Shown here: piece after piece, positions 24,640 to 32,509 of the stretch
Layout of the letters: each line of letters begins with the position of its first letter
Numbering within the stretch: position 1 is the stretch's first letter
Source of the DNA: Streptomyces geranii
Lineage (GTDB): Bacteria > Actinomycetota > Actinomycetes > Streptomycetales > Streptomycetaceae
Direction: 5' to 3'
Length of the DNA: 64,000 nucleotides
Assembly: GCF_002954775.1 (NCBI RefSeq)
Contig: NZ_PJME01000008.1
Coordinates: forward strand, 186,001-250,000
The notes under the pieces: model-generated
What the model saw: only the letters and a program-made list of their open reading frames with translations
What the model was told of the DNA's origin: nothing
Database searches by the model: none
Position numbers and translations under genes: made by a program

Positions 24640-26691
24640 ATGGCCCGTGACCACAACCGCATGACCTACTCCGACGACAGCAGCATGCACGGCTACACCC
24701 TCGACTCACGCGGCGGTGGGGGCGGTGTCGGCGCCTACCTCCTCAACCGGGCCAAGCCGCACCTTCCCCCGTGGCTCGGGGTCGCCGGTGTCGGCATCAC
24801 GGGCGCGCTGGGGAACTGGCGGTGGGGCGAGAGCGCCGCCGCCGGCGTTGGCCTCACTCTCGCTTCCGTCGTACTGACCGGCGCCACCTGGGCTATCGGC
24901 AAGTCGACCAGCCAGCAGCGCCGCCTGCACTCCGCGATCACGGTGGCGGCGGGGTCCGCGTGGCTGACGGCCGCGTGCCTGGCCGGGCCGACCGCCGGGC
25001 CGATCGATGATCTGTACCTGATCGGTGGGCCGGTGCTGGCGCTTACGTGGAACGTGCGCATGGTCCTGCGCCGCAACGACGACCCCGCCGGCGAAGGCTC
25101 CGACAAGGGGCTGTTGGCGAAGGTCGGGCTGGCCCGCGCGCAGATCGGCGCGGCGAAGGTGGAACCCAACCGGGTCACCGCGTCGGTGGCGTTGGAGCCG
25201 GGGGAGCAGACGAACGAGGACGTCACCAAGAGCCTGTCTAGGCTCGCGTCCGCCCTGGATCTGCCGACGTCGGCCGTGCGCTACCTGCCCGACCCCGGCT
25301 CCGCACGGCGCGGCGAACTCGTCATCGTCCCCGAAGACATGCTCGCCGAAGTCGTCGAGTGGGAGGGGCCGTCGAACCTGGGGGGTTCGATCGCGGAACC
25401 GCTGGTCATCGGACGCTACGACGACGGCGCCCCCATCTACCTGTGGCTTCCGGGTGACCCGGAGGCCAAGCGGAACGGCACGCATATCCTGATCGCGGGC
25501 GGGACGGGGTCCGGCAAGGGCGACACCGCCCTGAACGTCCAGACCGAGATCTTGTCCCGGCGGGATGTGGTGCTGTGGTTGTCGGACCCGAAGTCCTTCC
25601 AGGACTTTAGGCCCCTGCTGCCCGGCATCGACTGGGCCGTTGAGGGCGGGGCGCCGACGGAGATCATGGTGGAAGCCCTCAAGGCCGCCATTCCCGCCCG
25701 CACGAGCTGGCTCGGTGCCCACCACTACCGGCAGTGGACCCCTGAATGCGTCCAGCAGCAGAACGACCCCAAGCACTCCTGCCGGTCGAACGGCACGGCG
25801 TGCGGCTGCACGGGCATGCCCTACCTGGTCGCCTGGATGGAGGAAGCCGCCAACACCCTGCGCGCCCTCGGGGACGACGTCTTCACCGGCATTGCGCAGG
25901 AAGCTCGGTCCGCCGGTATCTCGCTGATCGTGTCGCTTCAGCGGCCGTCGTACGACCAGATGTCCACCAGCACGCGGGCCTCGCTGCCGTCCGTGATCGC
26001 GCTCGGCTGCGACCCGCGCGACGAGGGGTTCAGCCTGCCGGAGACGGTCATCGACGCCGGCGCGCACCCCGGGGCGTGGGGCAACCGACGACCCGGTTAC
26101 TGCTACGTCGTCTCCCCCGGTATCGACGAGTCCCGCTACCCCTCCCCGGGCCGCACCCGCGCCTTCGGCCACCGGGCGGTGCCCGTCATGGAGCTGCTCG
26201 CCACCTGGGCACAGCGCAACGGCGCCACCCCCGACCCGATCACCGACCGCGCTGCGGCCGGTGTCGCCGGACGCGCCTACACCACCCGCAACGACACCGA
26301 CGACCAGTCGACGGCGGGCGCCGCTGCCGAGGAGGGGGACGACGACATGGAGTACGGGCTGCTGGTCGACCCGGAAGACGTCGACATCGACCCGGACGCC
26401 GAACTCCCCGACCCCGAAGACGGCGACGACACCCCGCTGTTCGGACAGGACACCGGACACAAGCCGTCCCCCGCAGAGGCACGGCGGCTGTTCGCGGACG
26501 CGCTCACCCAGTTCGAGAACGAGGGCCGCATGGTCGTCGGGCCGAAGGACTTCATGGACTGGTGCGACCGGCACGGCCTCTCCCGCCCGTGGGTGTCCGC
26601 ACGGTTGAAGGACGCGTACGAGGAGGGCCGGTTGGAGCCCACAAACCAGACCGGCCGGTGGCGGATCGTCCCCGCCCTGACACCCGCCTGA
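24640..26691 (+). CDS. TraB-type FtsK/SpoIIIE DNA translocase
   Basis: 683 residues from ATG 24640 (AAGGAGG). Four hydrophobic segments (about 45-145) anchor it. Walker A is A-G-G-T-G-S-G-K-G-D (K at about 293); Walker B is Y-L-V-A-W-M-E-E-A-A, and S-L-Q-R-P-S-Y is the FtsK motor motif. The C-terminal 70 residues (F-M-D-W-C-D-R-H-G-L-S-R-P-W-V) look like a winged helix, as in TraB/FtsK-gamma, which reads octamer repeats at clt. The octamer array at 26677-26797 begins inside the 3' end of this gene. An acidic linker (about 565-605) precedes the DNA-binding end. Confidence 0.93.
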   Translation: MARDHNRMTYSDDSSMHGYTLDSRGGGGGVGAYLLNRAKPHLPPWLGVAGVGITGALGNWRWGESAAAGVGLTLASVVLTGATWAIGKSTSQQRRLHSAITVAAGSAWLTAACLAGPTAGPIDDLYLIGGPVLALTWNVRMVLRRNDDPAGEGSDKGLLAKVGLARAQIGAAKVEPNRVTASVALEPGEQTNEDVTKSLSRLASALDLPTSAVRYLPDPGSARRGELVIVPEDMLAEVVEWEGPSNLGGSIAEPLVIGRYDDGAPIYLWLPGDPEAKRNGTHILIAGGTGSGKGDTALNVQTEILSRRDVVLWLSDPKSFQDFRPLLPGIDWAVEGGAPTEIMVEALKAAIPARTSWLGAHHYRQWTPECVQQQNDPKHSCRSNGTACGCTGMPYLVAWMEEAANTLRALGDDVFTGIAQEARSAGISLIVSLQRPSYDQMSTSTRASLPSVIALGCDPRDEGFSLPETVIDAGAHPGAWGNRRPGYCYVVSPGIDESRYPSPGRTRAFGHRAVPVMELLATWAQRNGATPDPITDRAAAGVAGRAYTTRNDTDDQSTAGAAAEEGDDDMEYGLLVDPEDVDIDPDAELPDPEDGDDTPLFGQDTGHKPSPAEARRLFADALTQFENEGRMVVGPKDFMDWCDRHGLSRPWVSARLKDAYEEGRLEPTNQTGRWRIVPALTPA

Positions 26692-26797
26692 CGCCTGACA
26701 CCGTCACAGCGCCCTGACACCCAAACCCCTAGGCAGACGCGGTGTCACGCACTCCTGACACCACCCGCTGACACCCCTGACACCCGCGTCTGACACC
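26677..26797 (+). repeat. Octamer array CTGACACC, candidate clt/TRS
   Basis: Exact copies start at 26677, 26695, 26714, 26755, 26768, 26777 and 26790, all on the plus strand. There is one variant (CTGACGCC, 26688) and one inverted partial copy (26741-26747). It sits at and after the traB stop, where Streptomyces plasmids keep the sequences their own TraB recognises. Confidence 0.8.
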
Positions 26798-26847
26798 CGC
26801 ACGTTCTCGGGCCTGTGCTACCTCGGCGCGGGTCTGCCTCTTGATCA

Positions 26848-26873
26848 GACTGGACCGGTCTACCGGTCCAGCC
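26848..26873. promoter_or_regulatory. GntR operator upstream of the replication operon
   Basis: GACTGGACCGGT (26848-26859), CT, then ACCGGTCCAGCC: one change from the perfect 20634 palindrome. TTGATC at 26841 could be the -35 box beside it. Confidence 0.75.
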
Positions 26874-26891
26874 TCGCCGAAGGGAGTGTCC

Positions 26892-27203
26892 GTGACCCAC
26901 CGCGACCCGCCGGGGATCATCGCCCCGCACATCCCCGCCGACGACTGGCGCCGCGCAGAAGCCACCGGCGCCCCGCTCGTGATCGTCGTTCAGACCACCG
27001 ACCACAGCGGCATCCCGTGGCGACGCGTCCTGATTCCGTTCGCCGTCGCCGGCGCCGCCGCCCTCGGTTGCTGGGGGCTGATTGCTGCCCTCTGCGCGCT
27101 GCTCGATGCCGCCGCCCACGCGTGGACCGTCATCGCCGGTGCCACCGGGCCGATCGGTATCGGCGGCATCACCCTCAAACTCGCCCGCGCCAAGACCCAC
27201 TAG
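26892..27203 (+). CDS. Small membrane protein of element 1
   Basis: 103 residues from GTG 26892 (AAGGGAG upstream; another GTG two codons earlier). A soluble N terminus of about 45 residues, then two hydrophobic helices with a Gly/Pro turn, ending A-R-A-K-T-H. It is first in the operon behind the operator. Function unknown. Confidence 0.68.
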   Translation: MTHRDPPGIIAPHIPADDWRRAEATGAPLVIVVQTTDHSGIPWRRVLIPFAVAGAAALGCWGLIAALCALLDAAAHAWTVIAGATGPIGIGGITLKLARAKTH

Positions 27204-27291
27204 CTACGCCCGGGGCGACCGCACCTCTCGCCAAAGACACGCGGTCGCCCCGGCCAACCAGTCCGCTACAGACCTGTTGGAGGTCTCCAGC

Positions 27292-28209
27292 ATGACCCAT
27301 GACCCCCATGCCGCATTGCTGCGCGCGGCATTGGCCGCCGCCGGACGCGGCTGGCACGTCTTCCCGCTGCGCCCGAACAGCAAGCACCCCGCCCTGCACG
27401 GCGCCGACCGCTGCCAGCAGACCGGCGACTGCGTGAACGGACACCGGAAGTGGGAGCAGCGGGCCAGCACCGACCCCGAGCGCATCCGCATCTGCTGGGA
27501 GACCGGCGCGGCGAACGTCGCCATCGCGACCGGCCCCTCGAACCTGGTCGTCGTCGACCTGGACATGCCCAAGCCCAACGGCAAGAACGGGAAGGGCAGT
27601 GCGGACGCGCCTGACGGCGCGACGACCTTTGCGGCGCTCTGCGAGCGCGCCGGACAGCCCGTGCCCACCACCTACCGAGTGCGGACCGCGAGCGGCGGAT
27701 CCCACCTGTACTTCACTGCCCCGCCCGGCGTCCGGCTGGCCAACACCGCCGGCAGTCTCGCCCCGTTGGTCGACACCCGCGCGTGGGGCGGCTACGTCGT
27801 CGCCGCCGGCAGCACCACCCCCACCGGACCGTACGAAGTCGTCGACGACGCGGCCGTGGCCGCGCTGCCCGCATGGCTGCTGCGCCTGCTCCAACCCGCT
27901 CCCGCCCGGCCGGCCGGACCGCTCAGGCTCCCGGCAGTCAGCGGCAGCAGCGCCGCCCTGGCCGCGCTGGAAGCCGAGTGCGCGATCGTGTCCGCCGCCC
28001 CGGAATCGCAGCGCAACATCACGCTCAACCGGTCCGCCTTCAAGGTGGGGCGATTCGTCGCGTGGGGCGACATCCCCCGCCACGTGGTGGAAGACGCCTT
28101 CCAAGCGGCAGGAGAGGCGCACGGACTCACCGCTGCGGAGTGCCGCGCCACGATCCGCAGCGCCCTGGACAGCTCCCTGCGCAAAGCCCGCCCCCGGGAC
28201 GCGGCATGA
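27292..28209 (+). CDS. Bifunctional DNA primase/polymerase (prim-pol)
   Basis: 305 residues from ATG 27292 (TTGGAGG). The PF09250-type fold shows G-W-H-V-F-P-L-R-P-N-S-K-H-P-A near residue 20, N-V-A-I-A-T-G then V-V-D-L-D (catalytic acidic pair), R-V-R-T-A-S-G-G-S-H-L-Y-F and D-T-R-A-W-G-G-Y-V-V-A-A-G-S. With the DUF3631 ATPase downstream it makes the replication module that replaces RepSA in many actinomycete ICEs. Confidence 0.92.
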   Translation: MTHDPHAALLRAALAAAGRGWHVFPLRPNSKHPALHGADRCQQTGDCVNGHRKWEQRASTDPERIRICWETGAANVAIATGPSNLVVVDLDMPKPNGKNGKGSADAPDGATTFAALCERAGQPVPTTYRVRTASGGSHLYFTAPPGVRLANTAGSLAPLVDTRAWGGYVVAAGSTTPTGPYEVVDDAAVAALPAWLLRLLQPAPARPAGPLRLPAVSGSSAALAALEAECAIVSAAPESQRNITLNRSAFKVGRFVAWGDIPRHVVEDAFQAAGEAHGLTAAECRATIRSALDSSLRKARPRDAA

Positions 28210-28559
28210 ACCCCCCACCCAGCAACCCCTTGGAAGGCCAACCCGCCGCCACAGCGCGCCCGCGCGCCGCCACACCGGCCGTACTTCCGCCAGGCGATGG
28301 CGCCCGAAGGGACGTCGCCGAAGGCGTCCTTTCAGCTCTTCGCCCCAACCCGCCACGCGGCGACGGCCGGTACCCGATCGCGTGGTTGCACATCACCATG
28401 CCGCGCCGGGGGACCCCGACGGCCAGGTCGACGTGCGAGTGCGGCCGTGACCGCAGCGCCGTCGGCCACGACGACGTGTGCGCCCTGGCCGCCGACCACA
28501 ACGCTCACCGCGACACCTGCCCCCTCCGCACCCCTCAGGAAGGGAGGAACGCCGCATGA
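28206..28559 (+). CDS. Hypothetical protein between prim-pol and DUF3631
   Basis: 117 residues, coupled on both sides by ATGA overlaps. The N-terminal half is low complexity (A, P, R). The C-terminal half has C-E-C-G-R-D, then V-C, then H-R-D-T-C, which could form a zinc site. It recurs in this operon position in Streptomyces ICEs; role unknown. Confidence 0.65.
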   Translation: MNPPPSNPLEGQPAATARPRAATPAVLPPGDGARRDVAEGVLSALRPNPPRGDGRYPIAWLHITMPRRGTPTARSTCECGRDRSAVGHDDVCALAADHNAHRDTCPLRTPQEGRNAA

Positions 28560-29722
28560 CCACCACCGACACTCCGCCGCCGCCCATCGACGGCGCGGCC
28601 CTGCTCAACGAGGTCGAAGCGTTCCACCGCCGCTTCAACGTCTTCCCCCGCGAAGCCGCCTACGTCGCCGTCACCCTCTGGGACGCCCACGCCCACCTCC
28701 TCGACGCCTTCGACTCCACTCCCCGTCTGGCGTTCCTCTCCCCGGAGCCGGGCTCGGGGAAGTCACGGGCCCTGGAAGTCGTCGAAACCCTCGTACCGCG
28801 CTCCATGGCCGCCGTGGACGCCTCCGCCGCCGCCCTCTTCCGGTCGGTGTCCGGTGTGGACGGCGGACGCCCGACGATCCTGTTCGACGAAATCGACACG
28901 ATCTTCGGACCGAAGGCAGGAGAGAACGAACAGCTCCGGGGGTTCATCAACGCAGGTCACACCCGGGGCCGCGTGATGTACCGGTGCGTCGGAGATGGCT
29001 CCAACCAACAGGTACAGGGCTTCCCCTCGTACTGCGCGGTCGCCGTCGCCGGACTCGGGGCACTGCCCGACACGATCATGACCCGCTCGGTCATCATCCG
29101 CATGCGCCGCCGAGCCCGCAACGAGACCGTGGAACAGTTCCGCACCCGCATCCACGTACGGGAAGGCAACCACCTCCGTGACCGCCTCGCGAAGTGGGCG
29201 GAAGCCATTCAGGAGCGGGTCACGGACGCCTTCCCGGAGATGCCCGAAGGCGTGGCCGACCGGCCGGCGGACGTGTGGGAACCCCTGATCGCCATCGCCG
29301 ATGCGGCCGGCGGGGACTGGCCCAAGCGGGCCCGCGAAGCCTGCGTCGCGCTGGTCAAGGCATCGCAGGTCAACGACAAGGGCAGCATCGGCATCCGCCT
29401 CCTCACCGACCTGCGCGACCACGTGATGATCGGCATCGACCGCCTGCCCACCGTCGCCATCCTCGACCGGCTCAACGCCCTCGACGACGCCCCGTGGGCG
29501 GACCTCAACGGCAAGCCCCTCGACAACCGCCGCCTCTCCCGGATGCTCGGGGAGTACGTCACCGCAGATGGCGACCCCGTGGCCTCCCGGAACATCAAGA
29601 CCGCCGGGAGCGTGCTTAAGGGCTACTACGCCACCGATCTGCATGACGCGTGGCAGCGCTACTGCCCCCCGCCCCCGGAAAGTCCGCTACTCCCGCTACC
29701 GGACGGCGAAAACACGCTCTGA
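28556..29722 (+). CDS. DUF3631 replication ATPase/helicase-like protein
   Basis: 388 residues. Walker A is S-P-E-P-G-S-G-K-S-R (about residue 65), Walker B is T-I-L-F-D-E-I-D, and a DUF3631 region follows (R-A-R-E-A-C-V-A-L, then D-L-R-D-H-V-M). It probably loads or acts as helicase with the prim-pol. AGGGAGGA precedes the ATG. CGCTAC iterons begin in its last codons. Confidence 0.88.
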   Translation: MTTTDTPPPPIDGAALLNEVEAFHRRFNVFPREAAYVAVTLWDAHAHLLDAFDSTPRLAFLSPEPGSGKSRALEVVETLVPRSMAAVDASAAALFRSVSGVDGGRPTILFDEIDTIFGPKAGENEQLRGFINAGHTRGRVMYRCVGDGSNQQVQGFPSYCAVAVAGLGALPDTIMTRSVIIRMRRRARNETVEQFRTRIHVREGNHLRDRLAKWAEAIQERVTDAFPEMPEGVADRPADVWEPLIAIADAAGGDWPKRAREACVALVKASQVNDKGSIGIRLLTDLRDHVMIGIDRLPTVAILDRLNALDDAPWADLNGKPLDNRRLSRMLGEYVTADGDPVASRNIKTAGSVLKGYYATDLHDAWQRYCPPPPESPLLPLPDGENTL

Positions 29723-29856
29723 CCAGCACAAACACGGTAGCGGGTCGCACCCCCGCGACCCGCTACCTCTCGCTACTCCATCCGCTACCGCTACCCCTCT
29801 CCGCTACCCCCGACGGGGCTCTGACCTGCACGGAAGCGGAGGTAGCGCAGGTAGCG
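29657..29856. repeat. CGCTAC iteron cluster, candidate replication origin
   Basis: CGCTAC on the plus strand at 29657, 29685, 29694, 29761, 29771, 29783, 29789 and 29802, and inverted (GGTAGCG) at 29736, 29841 and 29850. The GTAGCGGGTCGC/GCGACCCGCTAC pair at 29738-29766 is a perfect hairpin. There is no gene in 29723-29918. Confidence 0.7.
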
Positions 29857-29918
29857 GACTTTCCAGAACGGGGCGCAGCCCCATGCCCCGGCCAAGAAGC
29901 CGAAGGAGCATCACGCGA

Positions 29919-30152
29919 ATGGACACGGCCCACGCCGCCGACGCATTCGACCCCACCCTCGTGCTGCTGACCGTCGAAGAGGCTGCCCGCCGCCTCCGAG
30001 TCGGCCGAACCGTCTGTTACCGGCTCATCCGCTCCGGAGAACTGGAGTCCATCACCGTCGGCCACCTCCGCAGGGTCCCCGCCGACGCCGTACCCGAGTT
30101 CGTCACCCGCCGCCGCAAGAGGCAGCGCTCCGCCATCGCCGCCGCAGCCTGA
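29919..30152 (+). CDS. Excisionase (MerR-like HTH)
   Basis: 77 residues: L-L-T-V-E-E-A-A-R-R-L-R-V-G-R-T-V-C-Y-R-L-I-R-S-G-E-L-E-S-I-T-V-G-H-L-R-R-V, the winged helix of HTH_17 excisionases, then a basic tail. GAAGGAG upstream. It is 9 bp before int, the usual Xis-Int pair. Confidence 0.92.
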   Translation: MDTAHAADAFDPTLVLLTVEEAARRLRVGRTVCYRLIRSGELESITVGHLRRVPADAVPEFVTRRRKRQRSAIAAAA

Positions 30153-30161
30153 GGAGTACGC

Positions 30162-31442
30162 ATGGCAGAAGACAAGAGCAAGCGCACTCGACAGCCCAAC
30201 GGCCGCTCATCCATCTACCTGGGCAAGGACGGCAAGTGGCACGGCCGTGTCACCGTCGGCATTCGCGACGACGGTACGCCTGATCGCCGCCACGTTGAAC
30301 GCAAGACCCGCGCCGAAGTGACGGCCGCTGTCCGCGATTTGGAGCGGGAACGTGACGCCAAGACCATCCGCAAGGCTGGTCGCCCCTGGACGGTCAAGAC
30401 ATGGCTGACTCACTGGGTGGAGAACATCGCCCCGCTCGCCGTCAACGAGAACACGATGGTTGGCTACGGGGTCGCAGTGCGGAAGCACCTGATTCCCGCG
30501 CTCGGTGCCCACCGGCTCGACAAGCTCAAGCCGGAACACATCGAGCACTTCTACGGGAAGATGCAGGCCAACGGACGTAGAGCCGGAACGATTCACCAGA
30601 TCCACCGCACCTTCCGGACCGCGCTGAACGAGGCGGTACGGCGCGGTCACCTCGCCCGGAACCCCGTCCAACTCGCCAAGGCGCCTCGCCTCAGCGAAGA
30701 GGAAGTGGAGCCCTACACCGTCGAAGAGGTTCAGCGGCTGTTGCGCACGGCGGACGACCGCCGGAACTCCGCACGGTGGGCCGTGGCGCTCGCCCTCGGA
30801 CTCCGACAGGGCGAAGCGCTCGGACTCAAGTGGGCGGATGTGGACCTCGCTCGGGGTGTCCTGATGGTCCGTCGGAGTCGACGTCGACCGCGCTACGCCC
30901 ACGGATGCGGCGACACCTGCGGCAGGAAGGCCGGGTACTGCCCTCAGCGTCAGCGGACCAATCCGGAGACAGCAGACACGAAGTCTCGCGCGGGACGGCG
31001 ATCGGTCGGACTGCCCGCACAGCTTGTTGACTTGCTCCGGACCCACCAGACCAAGCAGGCCGTGGAACGAGCGGGAGCCGGGGACGACTGGACGGAAGAG
31101 GGCTGGCTCTTCGCGACGTCGACCGGTCGGGGCACGTCGCCCCGCACGGACTATGACGACTGGAAGGAGTTGCTCAGCGACGCGAAGGTGCGAGACGGCC
31201 GGCTGCACGACGCTCGGCACACAGCCGCCACTGTCCTGCTGATCCTCGGAGTCTCCGAGCGGGCTGTCATGGGGCTCATGGGATGGTCGACCACGGCCAT
31301 GGCCGCACGGTACCAACACATGGTGGACTCCGTGCGCACCGACGTTGCCCGTCAGGTCGACGGGCTTATCTGGAAGCCGGACGTAGACGCGCCGGACGAC
31401 GATGACGACGGTCTCTCCGGGACCCTCGTACCAGCCCACTGA
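30162..31442 (+). CDS. Tyrosine recombinase integrase of element 1
   Basis: 426 residues. An AP2-like arm-binding N terminus (W-H-G-R-V-T-V-G), a SAM-like core-binding domain (about 75-165), then the catalytic domain: R in A-L-G-L-R-Q-G-E-A-L-G-L, H-D-A-R-H-T-A-A, and Y in A-A-R-Y-Q-H-M. It inserts the element into the tRNA-Ser(CGA) 3' end, judged from position. A zinc-like insertion (C-G-D-T-C-x-x-x-x-x-Y-C) lies in the catalytic domain, as in other pSAM2-type integrases. Confidence 0.95.
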   Translation: MAEDKSKRTRQPNGRSSIYLGKDGKWHGRVTVGIRDDGTPDRRHVERKTRAEVTAAVRDLERERDAKTIRKAGRPWTVKTWLTHWVENIAPLAVNENTMVGYGVAVRKHLIPALGAHRLDKLKPEHIEHFYGKMQANGRRAGTIHQIHRTFRTALNEAVRRGHLARNPVQLAKAPRLSEEEVEPYTVEEVQRLLRTADDRRNSARWAVALALGLRQGEALGLKWADVDLARGVLMVRRSRRRPRYAHGCGDTCGRKAGYCPQRQRTNPETADTKSRAGRRSVGLPAQLVDLLRTHQTKQAVERAGAGDDWTEEGWLFATSTGRGTSPRTDYDDWKELLSDAKVRDGRLHDARHTAATVLLILGVSERAVMGLMGWSTTAMAARYQHMVDSVRTDVARQVDGLIWKPDVDAPDDDDDGLSGTLVPAH

Positions 31443-31447
31443 AACAT

Positions 31448-31474
31448 CGGGGGCAGGCTTTCTGCCTGCCCCCG
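31448..31474. terminator. Hairpin between int and the DUF4145 gene
   Basis: A perfect 11-bp stem CGGGGGCAGGC/GCCTGCCCCCG with loop TTTCT. It lies between two convergent genes and has no T run. Confidence 0.7.
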
Positions 31475-31488
31475 CCCGGATCTCCGGG

Positions 31489-32199
31489 CTACGGCGTTGG
31501 CGACTTGGCCGCCGTGCGCCGCGCGGCCCGCTGCGCTGCCATTTTGGCCCGCTGAGCGGGTTGAACGTACAGCACGAGCACCGCTTCGTTGATGAGCTCG
31601 GCGATGTCTGCGATCTCTTCGGTGGAGTAGGCGAGGGCATCGTGAGCCGCGTCGTTCCCAACGAATCGGGCCTCGTGGAAGGCCTCCACGATTTCCTCGG
31701 TAGCGCCAAGGTTCTTCAGCCCGGTGATGCGCTCGTACAAGTTGTTGCCGACGGCGCCTCGTTCCTTGACGATCTGTTCCACAGTCGCCCGGTATCCGAT
31801 GCCAGCGAGACGGAACGCACCTGCGGCTTCTGCTAGTGCTGCTTCCGCGAAGACTTCCCGGACGGTCTCTGGTGCCTCCGGAGCTAGCTCGCGGGGCGTC
31901 CTGACAGGCCAGACCTGTTCGGTGTCGAAAGTGGTGTAGAAATCGCGGGTGCCTCCTGACACCGGCGTCTTCTTAATGGTGACAAGGCGGAGGTAGACGC
32001 TTTCCTTCGAGCACCAGTTGCACAGCAGAGTCATCAGACACCTGGCCCCTTTGCCGTCCGTAGGCTCAAGGTCGCTACCGCGCAGCTTTGAGTGTGAGAT
32101 GACGGTGAGCGTCGTATGGCAGAGGCAGTGCGGGCACTCTCCGCCGACAGTGCTGTGTAGGGGATCGTAGCCGTCTAGCTTGGCGAAGCGGTTCGTCAC
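31489..32199 (-). CDS. DUF4145 (HEPN-like) protein, element 1 cargo
   Basis: 236 residues from GTG 32199 (a frame extension to GTG 32235 is possible; neither has a clear ribosome site). Two Cys pairs (C-P-H-C and C-N-W-C) near the N terminus look like a zinc ribbon. The C-terminal half is the DUF4145 helical domain with R-F-V-G-N-D-A-A-H-D, the R...H signature of this HEPN-related family. Such proteins occur in defence and toxin settings. It is next to attR, a typical cargo position. Confidence 0.75.
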   Translation of the reverse strand: MTNRFAKLDGYDPLHSTVGGECPHCLCHTTLTVISHSKLRGSDLEPTDGKGARCLMTLLCNWCSKESVYLRLVTIKKTPVSGGTRDFYTTFDTEQVWPVRTPRELAPEAPETVREVFAEAALAEAAGAFRLAGIGYRATVEQIVKERGAVGNNLYERITGLKNLGATEEIVEAFHEARFVGNDAAHDALAYSTEEIADIAELINEAVLVLYVQPAQRAKMAAQRAARRTAAKSPTP

Positions 32200-32293
32200 G
32201 GAAGGACCGTATCTGCAGGCCGACCCAAGCGTCACCGGTTTTTGCTAGGCGTCTCGTCTCGAAGGACTCCGACAAGGGTCCCGGCTGGTCAAC

Positions 32294-32314
32294 TGAGACG
32301 GAAACTGAGACGGA
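32294..32314. promoter_or_regulatory. Arm-type repeat near attR
   Basis: Identical 21-bp block to 18847-18867, made of two TGAGACGGA copies in the same orientation, 46 bp from the attR core. Confidence 0.65.
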
Positions 32315-32360
32315 AGCCGAAGAGGCGCCCGACTTGATGAGCCGGGCGCCTCTTCTACCT

Positions 32361-32415
32361 GCGGTAGCGGAGGGATTTGAACCCTCGGTGACTTGCGCCA
32401 CACTCGCTTTCGAGG
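32361..32415. repeat. attR core of element 1
   Basis: 55 bp identical to 18687-18741, coinciding with the 3' part of the intact tRNA-Ser gene. Integration therefore rebuilt the tRNA with element-supplied 3' sequence. Confidence 0.95.
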
Positions 32416-32446
32416 CGAGCTCCTTCGGCCGCTCGGACACGCTACC
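32362..32446 (-). tRNA. tRNA-Ser(CGA)
   Basis: 85 nt. Acceptor GGTAGCG/CGCTACC, anticodon stem CTCGC/GCGAG with loop CTCGAAA (anticodon CGA), long variable arm TGGCGCAAGTCACC, T arm GAGGG-TTCAAAT-CCCTC, discriminator G. The CCA end is not fully encoded (GCA follows). It is the integration target of element 1. Confidence 0.96.
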
Positions 32447-32509
32447 GAGACAGACCTTACAGCACGGTGTGGCGTGCTCCGAAATCCGTTTTCGTGGTGC
32501 AAGCGGAGG

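Larger units (their letters stand above)
18687..32415. mobile_element. Element 1: pSAM2-like integrative and conjugative element in tRNA-Ser(CGA)
   Basis: A 55-bp perfect direct repeat bounds it (18687-18741 and 32361-32415). The right copy is the 3' part of an intact tRNA-Ser and the left copy is only the 3' half. Contents in order: methyltransferase, GntR regulator, small transfer genes, TraB translocase, prim-pol, DUF3631 ATPase, xis, int, DUF4145 protein. This is the standard actinomycete ICE layout that moves double-stranded DNA through a single FtsK-like protein. It appears intact. Confidence 0.93.
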
